Positions 53,084 to 62,898 of a DNA stretch of 64,000 nt are shown in pieces. Within the stretch, counting starts at the first letter, position 1; each line of letters opens with the position of its first letter. This DNA is from Paenibacillus periandrae. Its GTDB lineage: Bacteria; Bacillota; Bacilli; Paenibacillales; NBRC-103111. A program made the translations under genes and the position numbers. Location of the stretch: the NCBI RefSeq assembly GCF_022458865.1, contig NZ_JAJNMU010000017.1, positions 62,001 to 126,000 of the forward strand, in the 5' to 3' direction. Under the pieces are notes generated by a model that worked only from the letters and a program-made list of their open reading frames with translations, ran no database searches and was not told the origin of the DNA.

Positions 53084-54016
53084 GTGAATTCTTTCGCTGA
53101 TCAACTCACTGAAAGAGCAGCTTTAAAACACAAACAAGTAAGCCAATGGACCAAACGGCAAAATCGAACCGATCAGATGATGAAGCTAATTTTTGTCGGA
53201 AGTGCCATTATTGTATCGGCCATTATTTTCTCCGTCATCGCATTCGTCGGAATCCAGGGTGTTAAGACGTTTAGTGATGTAACACCATGGACCTTCTTCT
53301 TTTCTCCAGATTGGACACCAACCAAAGGGGAATTCGGAATCTTCGCCTTTCTGTACAGCACCCTGCTGTTAACGCTGATCTCCGTTGTTTTATCGGTACC
53401 GTTAGCCTTGTCAGGAGCTGTGTTTCTCGCCAAAATTGCACCACGATGGGTTCGCGAAATTATGCGCCCAGCAACAGATTTGTTCGTCGGCATTCCGTCT
53501 GTAGTATACGGTCTGATCGGTTTGACTGTAGTGGTACCAGGTCTTGCCAAGATCACAGGAACCATTGGATATGGGATTTTACCAGCGGCTATCATCCTCG
53601 CCATCATGATCCTGCCAACGATCCTCTCCATCTCTGAGGATGCACTGCGTGCGCTGCCAAGTCGGCTTGAAGAGGCTTCACTGGCGCTGGGAGCAACACG
53701 CTGGCAGACGATATGGAGGGTGCTTGTACCAGCGGCGCGTCCCGGTATTATAACGGGTATTATTCTCGGCATGGGAAGAGCAATTGGAGAAACGATGGCG
53801 GTGTTCATGGTCATCGGTAACTCACCGCAAATCCCGGGCTCATTGTTAGAATCAACAACGGTACTAACGACAGCTATCGTTAAGGATATGGGTAACACAA
53901 ATTACGGTACGGTTTGGAATAATGCCTTGTACATGATGGCCCTCGTGCTGTTGTTGATTTCCTTGTTCATGATAATCGCCATCCGGATCGTTGCCAAAAG
54001 GAGTGAAGTGAAATGA
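53084..54016 (+). CDS. pstC: Phosphate ABC transporter permease PstC
   Basis: 310 residues from GTG 53084, which follows GAGGGGG; an upstream ATG at 53042 gives an extra 14 residues without a site. Six membrane helices are expected and the family signature FVGIPSVVYGLIGL and the docking loop EEASLALGATRWQTIWRV are present. It is one of the two channel subunits of the high-affinity phosphate importer. Its last four bases overlap pstA. Confidence 0.94.
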   Translation: MNSFADQLTERAALKHKQVSQWTKRQNRTDQMMKLIFVGSAIIVSAIIFSVIAFVGIQGVKTFSDVTPWTFFFSPDWTPTKGEFGIFAFLYSTLLLTLISVVLSVPLALSGAVFLAKIAPRWVREIMRPATDLFVGIPSVVYGLIGLTVVVPGLAKITGTIGYGILPAAIILAIMILPTILSISEDALRALPSRLEEASLALGATRWQTIWRVLVPAARPGIITGIILGMGRAIGETMAVFMVIGNSPQIPGSLLESTTVLTTAIVKDMGNTNYGTVWNNALYMMALVLLLISLFMIIAIRIVAKRSEVK

Positions 54017-54870
54017 CGAGCAAAACAACGGACCGCGCGGCTACCCTGTTTTTCTGGACTACCGGTGTTGTCATTATGCTGCTGCTGGCTTGGTTCCTGA
54101 TCCGTATATTAGGAGATGGACTTCCCCAGCTATCATGGAACTTCATTACAGGTAAACCTTCGGAGGTAATGGCAGGCGGCGGGGTTGGCCCTATGCTGTT
54201 CAACTCCTTCTATATCCTGTTTTTATCCTTATTGTTTTCCGTTCCGATCGGGATAGGCGCAGGGGTATACTTATCCATCTATGCCAAACAAAATCGGTTT
54301 ACAGATTTCATTCGGATATCCGTTGAGGCTCTGTCTTCGGTGCCATCCATTGTTTTTGGATTGTTCGGTTTCTTGTTATTCGTTAATCTGCTTGGCTTGA
54401 AATTCTCGATTATCGGCGGTGCCGCTACACTGTCCTTGCTAAATTTGCCTGTATTGGTCCGGGTGACGGAAGAATCGCTTCGCTCCGTGCCAGAATCGTA
54501 TTGGGAAGCTTCGCTCGCGCTCGGCTCTACGCGTTGGCAGGCCATTCGCAAGGTGCTTTTACCAGCCGCTATGCCTATCCTGATTACGGGTATTACGCTG
54601 GTTGCCGGACGAGCCTTAGGCGAATCGGCGATTCTGATCTATACTGCCGGGTTATCGGTTTCCCGCCATTTCCCAGACTTTAGTCCTTTGGCAATGGGAG
54701 AAACGCTGGCTACGCATCTATGGTACGTACAGTCTGAGGCCATTGTTCCTGACGCCAAGCAAATTGCCCAAGGAAGCGCAGCGCTTCTGCTTATCGTAGT
54801 TTTGATTTTCAACTTGTGTATTGCCATTCCAAGCAAAATGATTCAAAAAAGACTGACCGGGGGGAAATAA
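54013..54870 (+). CDS. pstA: Phosphate ABC transporter permease PstA
   Basis: 285 residues, about six membrane helices, with the family markers LSSVPSIVFGLFGFLLF and the docking loop WEASLALGSTRWQAIRKVLL. It is the second channel subunit. Its ATG overlaps the pstC stop (ATGA) and pstB begins two bases after its stop, so pstC, pstA and pstB form one translational unit. Confidence 0.94.
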   Translation: MTSKTTDRAATLFFWTTGVVIMLLLAWFLIRILGDGLPQLSWNFITGKPSEVMAGGGVGPMLFNSFYILFLSLLFSVPIGIGAGVYLSIYAKQNRFTDFIRISVEALSSVPSIVFGLFGFLLFVNLLGLKFSIIGGAATLSLLNLPVLVRVTEESLRSVPESYWEASLALGSTRWQAIRKVLLPAAMPILITGITLVAGRALGESAILIYTAGLSVSRHFPDFSPLAMGETLATHLWYVQSEAIVPDAKQIAQGSAALLLIVVLIFNLCIAIPSKMIQKRLTGGK

Positions 54871-54872
54871 TC

Positions 54873-55634
54873 GTGGCTGAGAAACATAAAATCAAAGTAG
54901 AAAAACTAAACCTGTTTTATGGTGATAACCAAGCACTGCACAACGTTGAATTGGACATTAAAAGCAATAATATCGTAGCGTTAATCGGACCTTCCGGCTG
55001 CGGGAAATCGACATTCCTCAGAACACTGAACCGTATGAACGATCTTATCGATATTGTGCGGATTAATGGAAGTATCTATGTCGATGGTCAGGATATTTAT
55101 GGTTCAGACACCGATGTCGTATCGCTTCGCAAAAAAGTAGGCATGGTGTTTCAACGCCCCAATCCGTTTCCAATGAGTATTTACGATAATATTGCTTACG
55201 GTCCGAGAATTCACGGAACGAAGAAAAAATCGGTTCTTGATGAGATTGTAGAGAAGAGTCTGCAGCAAGCGGCTTTGTGGGATGAAGTAAAGGATCGATT
55301 GAACAAGTCAGCGCTCGGATTGTCGGGCGGTCAGCAGCAGCGTTTATGTATTGCACGTTTGTTGGCGGTTGAGCCTGATGTGCTTTTAATGGATGAGCCT
55401 ACCTCGGCGTTGGACCCGATCTCTACCTTGAAGGTTGAGGAATTGACGCAGACCTTGAAGGAAAAATATACGATCATCATCGTTACACACAACATGCAGC
55501 AGGCAGCACGGATTTCGGACTACACCTCATTTTTCCTGAATGGATTGCTGATTGAGACGGATCAAACGGATAAAATTTTTACGACTCCGTCGGATCAAAG
55601 AACAGAAGACTATATTACAGGCCGTTTCGGCTAG
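54873..55634 (+). CDS. pstB: Phosphate ABC transporter ATPase PstB
   Basis: 253 residues from GTG 54873, with GGGGGG upstream; an in-frame ATG 57 bases earlier lies inside pstA and is rejected. Walker A GPSGCGKSTF, signature LSGGQQQRLCIAR and Walker B VLLMDEPTSALDPI are complete, and MVFQRPNPFPMSIYDNIAYG is diagnostic of PstB. It powers phosphate import. Confidence 0.95.
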   Translation: MAEKHKIKVEKLNLFYGDNQALHNVELDIKSNNIVALIGPSGCGKSTFLRTLNRMNDLIDIVRINGSIYVDGQDIYGSDTDVVSLRKKVGMVFQRPNPFPMSIYDNIAYGPRIHGTKKKSVLDEIVEKSLQQAALWDEVKDRLNKSALGLSGGQQQRLCIARLLAVEPDVLLMDEPTSALDPISTLKVEELTQTLKEKYTIIIVTHNMQQAARISDYTSFFLNGLLIETDQTDKIFTTPSDQRTEDYITGRFG

Positions 55635-55652
55635 AGGGGACTAGAACCAAAC

Positions 55653-56312
55653 ATGGACACACGCCATAACTTTCATCATTCGGTGGAGGAACTGCAGAAG
55701 GTTTTACTCAAGATGGGGACATTAGTCGAGGATTCGATATCGAAGGCTATCGAGTCGTTAGCGACGCTGGATGAGAAGCTGGCCGTTACTACTGTTAATC
55801 AGGATGATGTAATCGACGATTTGATGCTGGAGGTAGAGGAGCGTTGCTTAAGGCTTATTGCTTTACAGCAGCCTATGGCAAGTGATTTGAGAATCATTGG
55901 AATGGCTTTGAAGATTGCAACGGATTTGGAGCGGATTAGTGATCATGCGGTCGATATTGCCAAGATCTCGATTCGATTGTCCGGGGAAGAGCTAATCAAA
56001 CCGCTTGAGGATATTCCACGGATGGCCATGCTGGTTAGAAATATGCTGCAGGAAAGCCTGCTCTCCTATATGGAGCTGGATATTCACCGTGCTTCGGCGC
56101 TTGCTGAAAAGGATGACGAAATCGATAAGCTGTACAGTGCCTTGATGAATGAAATTATTGCCCTGATGAGCAGTGATTTCCAACGGAATCGTCAGCTATC
56201 CCATCTGATGTTTGTAGCTCATTATCTGGAGCGGGTTGCCGACCATGCGACGAATATTGGTGAAGGCGTGATTTACATGGTTACCGGCAAGCGAAAAGAT
56301 TTGAACGTGTAA
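55653..56312 (+). CDS. phoU: Phosphate transport regulator PhoU
   Basis: 219 residues, all helical, with two related three-helix halves and the acidic metal-binding repeats typical of PhoU (DLERISDHAVDIAK; LERVADHATNIGEGVIY). It couples the Pst importer with the PhoR kinase and limits uptake when phosphate is plentiful. It lies 18 bases after pstB and closes the operon with a terminator. Confidence 0.95.
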   Translation: MDTRHNFHHSVEELQKVLLKMGTLVEDSISKAIESLATLDEKLAVTTVNQDDVIDDLMLEVEERCLRLIALQQPMASDLRIIGMALKIATDLERISDHAVDIAKISIRLSGEELIKPLEDIPRMAMLVRNMLQESLLSYMELDIHRASALAEKDDEIDKLYSALMNEIIALMSSDFQRNRQLSHLMFVAHYLERVADHATNIGEGVIYMVTGKRKDLNV

Positions 56313-56336
56313 TAGAAGCAAGCCGGCAACGTGAGC

Positions 56337-56364
56337 AAAGAGCCTTACTTATGGCTCTTTTTTT
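56337..56364 (+). terminator. Terminator of the pst-phoU operon
   Basis: AAAGAGCC pairs with GGCTCTTT across an 8-base loop, with a run of T after it. Confidence 0.8.
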
Positions 56365-56417
56365 GCATATCCGCTGAACGAAGGTTTTACACAAATTTAA
56401 CAAAACCCTGGTCATTT

Positions 56418-56446
56418 TTGACATAGGGATGAAGGTTGTCTGTTAT
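56418..56446 (+). promoter_or_regulatory. Probable promoter of the EAL/GGDEF gene
   Basis: TTGACA (56418-56423), a 17-base spacer and TGTTAT (56441-56446), 42 bases before the ATG. Confidence 0.55.
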
Positions 56447-56487
56447 AGTTATGGGTATATAGCAACTTACTCAAAGTAGGGATCAAT

Positions 56488-58323
56488 ATGGACACTCACC
56501 AGCTTGCGAGTGCGAATGCGCATTCGGATAATGATTTCCTCAAGGAGCAGTTTCATAATATTTTGGAAGCCAAGCTCATTCATTCCGTTTATCAGCCTAT
56601 TATTTCATTGAAGGATGGTACTGTTTTCGGTTACGAGGCGTTGACGCGCGGTCCAGAGAATAGTTCCTTCCATTCTCCTATGAAATTATTTCCTTTTGCC
56701 GAGGAAGAAGGATTTTTATATACCTTGGAAAAATTGGCCAGGGAAATGGCGATCAAAGGAGCATTCTTCTCACGCAACAACGAAATGCTGTTTATTAATA
56801 TTTCCGCAGCTATTTTACAGGACCCGCATTTTGCACCTGGTAAAACTTTGGAGCTGCTGCAGGCACGCGGCCTGCAGCCTGGCAACATCGTATTTGAAAT
56901 TACGGAGCGCAGCTCCATTGAGGACTTTACCACGACCAAACGCATACTTGACCACTATCGGAATCAAGGCTATCGTATTGCCATTGACGATGCGGGAGCC
57001 GGATATTCATCTTTACAGGCAATTGCAGAGCTGCACCCGGATTTCATCAAAATCGACCGGTCTCTGGTACATGATATCCATCTTCATAAAAATAAAGAAT
57101 ACATCGTGGAAACGTTCGTTTCGTTTGCTGACAAGCTGAATATCAGTTTGATCGCTGAAGGCATTGAATCGCAGGAAGAGCTGCAGATGCTGACACGCTT
57201 GGGAATCCATTATGTTCAAGGGTTTCTACTGGGCAGACCTGCGACGGAGATAGCGGTAATTGATCCGAAATGGATTGAATTGATTGTTCAGCACCGCAAA
57301 ATACGCGAAACGGGCGGCGGGACATTGACTATTGGTGATGTGATCGCGCCGATTCAAATTTTTGATTGCAAGGCGCTTATTTCCGAGGTTGCTAATTTTT
57401 TTAAAAGCAACGTCAAGGCGCAGGGAGCTGTTATCGTATCTAATGACGAGCCTGTTGGCTTGATGATGCGGGAGCGTCTGTTTCAGAAGCTGGCGGGCCA
57501 GTATGGCTTCTCTTTGTTCTGGAATCGTTCCATCGATCAAATGATGGATCCGAAGCCATTGATCGTCGACAAGGATACGCCGATTGAAACCGTTTCCCAG
57601 CTGGCAACCTCGCGGGATACGAATTTGTATGATTTTGTCATTATCACGAACCAGGGTAAGATGGCAGGCGCCTCATCCATCCGGGCGATCCTGGAATGCA
57701 TCACGAATACCCGAATGGAAAATGCCAAGGTAGCAAGCCCGCTGACAGGGCTGCCGGGAAATATCCAGATTCAGCGTGAGCTAACAAGAAGGCTGATGGA
57801 GAAGAAGCCTTTTGCGGTTTTGTACGCAGACCTTGATTATTTTAAATGGTTTAATGACCGTTATGGATTTCAAAAGGGTGATCAGCTGATTCAGTTCACA
57901 GCAGATGTACTTCAGCATGCCATCGGACTGTGCGGCAAGCCATTGGATTTTGTTGGTCATATTGGAGGCGATGATTTTATTATGATCACGTCTACGGATG
58001 AGCCGGATCGGATGTGTAAGGAAATCATCCGCCGTTTCGACCAGAGCGTGCCGTTATTTTATGAAGGCGATGACTGGACCTATGTGGAGGATCGGAAAGG
58101 AAATCGAATTGAAACGAGCGGTGTGACGATCTCCTTGTCTTTAATAGTATGTGAAAACGAGACACCGATCACCCTTGAAGAGATTTCTCAATCAGCTGCA
58201 ACCTTGAAAAAACTGTCCAAAGCAAGTATCGGAAGCGTGTATTGCAGCACACATCTTGGTTTGGCTGAATGGACCGAAGCGGAACCAGGCAAATCAGATA
58301 TGGAGTCCTATTTACTGGAATAG
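56488..58323 (+). CDS. EAL-CBS-GGDEF protein, c-di-GMP turnover
   Basis: 611 residues. The N-terminal EAL domain (about 15-265) is intact: YEALTRGP, FEITERSS, IAIDDAGAGYSS, FIKIDRSLV, IAEGIESQEEL and YVQGFLLGRP. A middle pair of CBS-like segments (about 280-405) precedes a C-terminal GGDEF domain (about 410-580) with YADLDYFKWFNDRYG and GGDDF, where the usual GGDEF/GGEEF is changed to Asp. The I-site position holds KPLD rather than RxxD. The phosphodiesterase is therefore likely active and the cyclase doubtful. It has no membrane segment. Confidence 0.9.
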   Translation: MDTHQLASANAHSDNDFLKEQFHNILEAKLIHSVYQPIISLKDGTVFGYEALTRGPENSSFHSPMKLFPFAEEEGFLYTLEKLAREMAIKGAFFSRNNEMLFINISAAILQDPHFAPGKTLELLQARGLQPGNIVFEITERSSIEDFTTTKRILDHYRNQGYRIAIDDAGAGYSSLQAIAELHPDFIKIDRSLVHDIHLHKNKEYIVETFVSFADKLNISLIAEGIESQEELQMLTRLGIHYVQGFLLGRPATEIAVIDPKWIELIVQHRKIRETGGGTLTIGDVIAPIQIFDCKALISEVANFFKSNVKAQGAVIVSNDEPVGLMMRERLFQKLAGQYGFSLFWNRSIDQMMDPKPLIVDKDTPIETVSQLATSRDTNLYDFVIITNQGKMAGASSIRAILECITNTRMENAKVASPLTGLPGNIQIQRELTRRLMEKKPFAVLYADLDYFKWFNDRYGFQKGDQLIQFTADVLQHAIGLCGKPLDFVGHIGGDDFIMITSTDEPDRMCKEIIRRFDQSVPLFYEGDDWTYVEDRKGNRIETSGVTISLSLIVCENETPITLEEISQSAATLKKLSKASIGSVYCSTHLGLAEWTEAEPGKSDMESYLLE

Positions 58324-59067
58324 CTCGAGCAGCTGATTAATTTCCTGAATACAATAAATATTACGTTTCCCGAGCTTTTGTCGGGAAATTTTTTTTGTGT
58401 TTTCCTGATGAGCTTGCAGCCAGATCACATCAAGTCCCGCCTTAACCGCGCCGCAAACATCGTGTTTCCAGGAGTTTCCAACCATAACAGCCTGCCGCGG
58501 GGTTAGCTCCAACGTTTGCAGAGCTGTTTTGAACAGTGAGCTTCCCGGTTTTTTCTCAGATAGCTTGTGGGCAGTGAATATTCGCTCTGGCGGAAAAAAT
58601 GCGTGAAGCTGAAATCGCTCCAGCAAATGAATGACCTCGTTATGGGGACTGTTACTAATAATCGCGAGCTTGAAATGACCGGACAGGTTGCGAAGCGTGC
58701 TTTCCACGCCGTGTACGAGAGTTTTGCCCTCAATGCGTCTCTGTCGAACGAGCCGAAAAAAATCCTTCGCAAATCCTTGATGAACCGGAATTTGCTGCTC
58801 CTGGATCGCTTGCTGGAGGCTCTGCTCCTGGAGCTGATCAAACGACACAGCGGGTCCCCTCGTTTTTTTGTTGAGCTGCCAGTTGGCTTGGTATCGATCC
58901 CACAGGCTATCCACCTCACCTTGATCCTGCTCTAAGCCGCGAGCACCATACTCGCTGCAGACGGAGCGAAAGGCCTGCTCAAAGTGAATGCCTTGATGAA
59001 TTAACGTCTCATTCAGATCAAAACAGATCGCTTTTTTTCCTGGGATTTTGTAAACTTTCCCTGTCAA
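58312..59067 (-). CDS. HAD-superfamily hydrolase with an Asn in motif I
   Basis: 251 residues. Motif I reads CFDLNETLI, so the second catalytic Asp of phosphatases (DxD) is Asn; motif II is LAIISNSPHN, and motif IV AVMVGNSWKHDVCGA. A helical cap lies between. Without the second Asp, ordinary phosphatase chemistry is doubtful; haloacid-dehalogenase-like or binding roles are open. The TTG at 59067 follows GGAGGAG. It is convergent with the EAL/GGDEF gene and overlaps its end by 12 bases. Confidence 0.82.
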   Translation of the reverse strand: MTGKVYKIPGKKAICFDLNETLIHQGIHFEQAFRSVCSEYGARGLEQDQGEVDSLWDRYQANWQLNKKTRGPAVSFDQLQEQSLQQAIQEQQIPVHQGFAKDFFRLVRQRRIEGKTLVHGVESTLRNLSGHFKLAIISNSPHNEVIHLLERFQLHAFFPPERIFTAHKLSEKKPGSSLFKTALQTLELTPRQAVMVGNSWKHDVCGAVKAGLDVIWLQAHQENTKKISRQKLGKRNIYCIQEINQLLELFQ

Positions 59068-59225
59068 TGGTATCTCCTCCGTTCAAGCTTGCTGCACACC
59101 CTGATATCCTATGTTTATGCTGGAATGTATGGCGTCACACCTAGGTACAGGAATGTGGGATTAAGCTTTTTATATTGTGTTGTCCTATGCTATCATGGAG
59201 GTAGTATGGAAAATGAGGTGCTATA

Positions 59226-61892
59226 ATGTCCAAATTGATCGTCATTGATGGCAACAGTATTGCTTACCGTGCTTTTTTTGCACTTCCGCCGCTAAGTAAT
59301 TCAAGTGGTTTGCACACGAATGCTGTTTTTGGCTTTACAACGATACTTTTGAAACTAATGGAAGAACACAAGCCTACCCACTTCCTTGTAGCGTTTGATG
59401 CGGGTAAGGTGACGTTTCGACATTCGAATTATAAGGATTACAAAGGCGGCAGAGCCAAGACCCCTCCAGAGCTGTCCGAGCAATTTCCGGTACTCAAGGA
59501 TTTGATCCGGGCATTTGGTGTTTCCCAGTATGAGCTGGAGGGCTATGAAGCAGATGACATTATTGGCACTTTGACACGTATGGCAGATGAGCTTGGCAAT
59601 ATCGAGGTTATCGTCGTAAGCGGTGATAAGGATATGCTGCAGCTGGCTTCCGAGCATGTGAAGATTGCTTTGACACGAAAAGGGGTTAGTGATGTAGAGC
59701 TGTACGATCCACCCTATATTATGGAGAAATATGGATTGACTCCGAATCAGATCATTGATCTGAAGGGACTGATGGGAGATACGAGCGATAATATCCCAGG
59801 CATTCCGGGAGTTGGGGAGAAGACAGCATTAAAGCTGCTGCACGAGTACGGTTCAGTCGAGGGTGTGCTGGCCAACACGGATCAGTTGAAGGGCAAGATG
59901 AAGGAAAAGGTTGTCGAGCACGCAGAGGACGCGCGAATGAGCAAGGAGCTTGCAACCATCTTCCGCGAGGTTCCTATCGGCACGCCTTGGGACGAGCTGG
60001 CATATAACGGATATGAGAAGCAGGCTTTGGCAGAGATGTTTTACAAGCTGGAGTTCAAATCTTTAATGGAAAAAATGGAGTTGACTGGCGGAGATGTGAA
60101 GCTGGCGGATCAGCAGCCGCAGGCAGAGCTTGTAACAGTAGCTATCCAAAAGCTGGAGCAGCTTGCAGAGCTTACTGATGTGCTGGGCAAGGTCGAATCG
60201 CTGCATGTCGAGGTCATTGGTGACAATCCTCACGCCGGGTATGTGCTGGGGCTCTCGTTTCATACGGATCAGGCCTGTTATTATGTGCCATTCGAGCTGT
60301 TGAAGGAGAATAGCTCTGAGGTGGATACGCTCAAGGCATGGCTGGAATCACCGGACAAATCAGTCGCTGTGTATGACCAGCATCGTGCCGAGATTGCATT
60401 GTCGTGGCAAGGTATTGCCCTTCGGGGGACTACATTCGATGTTCTGTTGGCAGCTTATTTACTCGATCCTACAGAATCAGCGCTTACCCTGCATGGACTG
60501 CTGGCCAAATACAGCCTGCCTTCGCTCAAAACGGACGAGGACGTATTCGGTAAGGGAGCCAAATTCAAGGTTCCTGCGATTGAAATCGTAACGGACCACC
60601 TGTGCCGTAAAGCTAATGCGATTCATACTCTTCTGATCCTCATGAAGCAGGATCTGCAGCAAAAGGATATGGATCAGCTGTTCTACGATCTGGAGCTGCC
60701 GCTTGCGAACGTCCTGGCTGCTATGGAGCAAAAAGGGATCCAGGTGGATGTTGAAGGACTTAAGCAGTACGGTGTTGAGCTTGCTGCACAATTGGACAAG
60801 ATCATGAAATCAATCTATGAAGCAGCCGGTGGCGAATTCAACATTAATTCGACCAAGCAGCTTGGGGAGATTTTATTCGAAAAGCTGAATTTGCCTGCCT
60901 ACAAAAAGACAAAAACAGGCTATTCAACGGATGCCGAGGTGCTGGAAAGACTGGAGCCTTATCATCCGGTCATCAGCCATATTCTGAACTACAGGTCGCT
61001 TGCCAAGCTGCAATCCACCTATGTCGAAGGTCTGTTAAAGGAAATACGTCCGGAAACCGGTAAAGTGCATACGTATTACAGACAGACGATCGCGGCAACC
61101 GGCCGTCTAAGCTCCCAATTTCCGAATTTGCAAAATATCCCGATCCGTCTGGAGGAGGGACGCAAAATCCGTAAGGTATTCGTCCCATCACAGCCTGGCT
61201 GGTCGATTCTGACCGCTGACTACTCGCAGATCGAGCTGCGTGTGCTTGCACATATTTCACAGGATAAGAATCTGATGGAAGCTTTCCTGAATGATATGGA
61301 TATTCATACGAAAACCGCGATGGATGTATTCGGCGTGCCTGAATCGGCTGTCGATTCCAATATGCGCCGACAAGCCAAGGCCGTTAATTTCGGAATCGTG
61401 TACGGAATCAGCGACTACGGCTTATCGCAAAATTTGAATATTTCCCGTAAGGATGCGGCTTCGTTCATTGAGCAATATTTTGTCGTATTCCAAGGGGTAC
61501 GCCGTTTTATGGACGATATCGTACTAAAAGCTCGTAAGGATGGCTACGTGACTACCCTGCTGCAGCGCCGCCGGTATTTGCCGGAAATCTCGGCTTCCAA
61601 TTTTAATTTGCGCTCCTTTGCTGAACGCACTGCGATGAATACCCCAATCCAGGGTACCGCGGCTGATGTCATCAAGCTGGCAATGGTCCAGATGGACGAG
61701 CGCTTGAAGCGTGATGGGCTGGCTAGCCGTATGCTGCTGCAGGTGCATGATGAATTGGTATTCGAGGTGCCTGAGAACGAGATCGAAGTGATGCGGACAA
61801 CCGTAAAGGAAGTTATGGAGGGCGCACTCAAGCTGGATGTGCCTCTTAAAGTGGATGTGGACACAGGCTCCAATTGGTACGAAGCAAAATAA
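59226..61892 (+). CDS. polA: DNA polymerase I
   Basis: 888 residues. The order is: 5'-nuclease domain (about 1-290; VSGDKDMLQL, GDTSDNIPGIPGVGEKTALK), a degenerate 3'-5' exonuclease region (about 310-480) that lacks the DxE metal motif, as in thermophilic Bacillus PolA, and the polymerase (about 510-888; LTADYSQIELRVLAH, RRQAKAVNFGIVYG, LLQVHDELVFEVP). It fills repair and replication gaps. It heads the polA-mutM-ytaF-coaE order typical of Paenibacillus and Bacillus. Confidence 0.97.
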   Translation: MSKLIVIDGNSIAYRAFFALPPLSNSSGLHTNAVFGFTTILLKLMEEHKPTHFLVAFDAGKVTFRHSNYKDYKGGRAKTPPELSEQFPVLKDLIRAFGVSQYELEGYEADDIIGTLTRMADELGNIEVIVVSGDKDMLQLASEHVKIALTRKGVSDVELYDPPYIMEKYGLTPNQIIDLKGLMGDTSDNIPGIPGVGEKTALKLLHEYGSVEGVLANTDQLKGKMKEKVVEHAEDARMSKELATIFREVPIGTPWDELAYNGYEKQALAEMFYKLEFKSLMEKMELTGGDVKLADQQPQAELVTVAIQKLEQLAELTDVLGKVESLHVEVIGDNPHAGYVLGLSFHTDQACYYVPFELLKENSSEVDTLKAWLESPDKSVAVYDQHRAEIALSWQGIALRGTTFDVLLAAYLLDPTESALTLHGLLAKYSLPSLKTDEDVFGKGAKFKVPAIEIVTDHLCRKANAIHTLLILMKQDLQQKDMDQLFYDLELPLANVLAAMEQKGIQVDVEGLKQYGVELAAQLDKIMKSIYEAAGGEFNINSTKQLGEILFEKLNLPAYKKTKTGYSTDAEVLERLEPYHPVISHILNYRSLAKLQSTYVEGLLKEIRPETGKVHTYYRQTIAATGRLSSQFPNLQNIPIRLEEGRKIRKVFVPSQPGWSILTADYSQIELRVLAHISQDKNLMEAFLNDMDIHTKTAMDVFGVPESAVDSNMRRQAKAVNFGIVYGISDYGLSQNLNISRKDAASFIEQYFVVFQGVRRFMDDIVLKARKDGYVTTLLQRRRYLPEISASNFNLRSFAERTAMNTPIQGTAADVIKLAMVQMDERLKRDGLASRMLLQVHDELVFEVPENEIEVMRTTVKEVMEGALKLDVPLKVDVDTGSNWYEAK

Positions 61893-61976
61893 TCAAAGAC
61901 AGATGTACGGCGGATAAAGAACTGCACAATGGAGATTTATTCACCGTAATTTCAAATAACCAGAGGTGAGGACATC

Positions 61977-62837
61977 ATGCCGGAATTGCCGGAGGTTGAA
62001 ACTGTCAGACGAACATTAAACGAGCTGGTCATCGGTAAAACGATTGATCATGTTAGTGTTCATTTGAATCGAATTATTATTAAGCCTGAGGAAGTCGGCG
62101 AGTTTTGCATACAGTTGGCTGGACAAACGATTCTTAGCGTAGAACGAAGAGGCAAGTTTTTACGGTTTCTTCTGGATGATTACGTACTTGTATCACACCT
62201 TCGTATGGAAGGCAGATACGGATTGTACGATAGCAGCGACCCTTTAGAGCTTCATACGCATGTCGTATTTCATTTTACGGACGGCAGTGAGCTGCGCTAT
62301 AAGGATGTGCGTCAGTTCGGGACGATGCATCTGTTCCCCAAGGGAAGGGAGCTTGAGGAGCAGCCGCTCAAAAAGCTCGGTCTGGAGCCGTTGGAGGAGA
62401 CGTTCGATCTGGCAGCGTTCCGTGCTCGGATTGCCCATCGTTCGACGAAAATAAAGCCGCTGCTGCTCAATCAGGAATACATCGTTGGGATCGGGAATAT
62501 ATATGTGGATGAATCGCTGCATCTGGCTCGAATTCACCCTGAGCGTGAAGCCAATTCATTGACATCCAAGGAGCTTGCTGCTTTGCACGAAGCCATTGTG
62601 AAGACACTGAGTGAAGCTGTCGCCGCGGGTGGCTCATCGATCAAATCGTTTGTAAATGGACAAGGCGAGATCGGTATGTTCCAGCATCAATTCAAGATGT
62701 ATGGCCGCAAGGGGGAAGCTTGCTATTCCTGCGGACAGCCTATTGAAAAAAGCGTTGTTGCTGGACGGGGTACTCATTATTGCCCCCAATGTCAGCCCTT
62801 GAAGCCTGCCAGAGCGAAGAAGATAAAGCCTATATAA
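61977..62837 (+). CDS. mutM: Formamidopyrimidine-DNA glycosylase (MutM/Fpg)
   Basis: 286 residues, starting PELPEVETVRRTL after Met: Pro2 and Glu3 form the active site. It also has the H2TH region (VGIGNIYVDESLHLARIHPE), FVNGQGEIGMFQHQ, and a C-terminal four-Cys zinc finger (CYSCGQP...HYCPQCQ). It removes 8-oxoguanine and formamidopyrimidines from DNA. Its ATG follows GAGGTGAGG, 84 bases after polA, so both repair genes may share a transcript. Confidence 0.96.
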   Translation: MPELPEVETVRRTLNELVIGKTIDHVSVHLNRIIIKPEEVGEFCIQLAGQTILSVERRGKFLRFLLDDYVLVSHLRMEGRYGLYDSSDPLELHTHVVFHFTDGSELRYKDVRQFGTMHLFPKGRELEEQPLKKLGLEPLEETFDLAAFRARIAHRSTKIKPLLLNQEYIVGIGNIYVDESLHLARIHPEREANSLTSKELAALHEAIVKTLSEAVAAGGSSIKSFVNGQGEIGMFQHQFKMYGRKGEACYSCGQPIEKSVVAGRGTHYCPQCQPLKPARAKKIKPI

Positions 62838-62898
62838 AAGCTGCACCCTCCATACCTATCCGCCATATAGTAGGGTAAAATGGTCGGGAGGGAATGCC

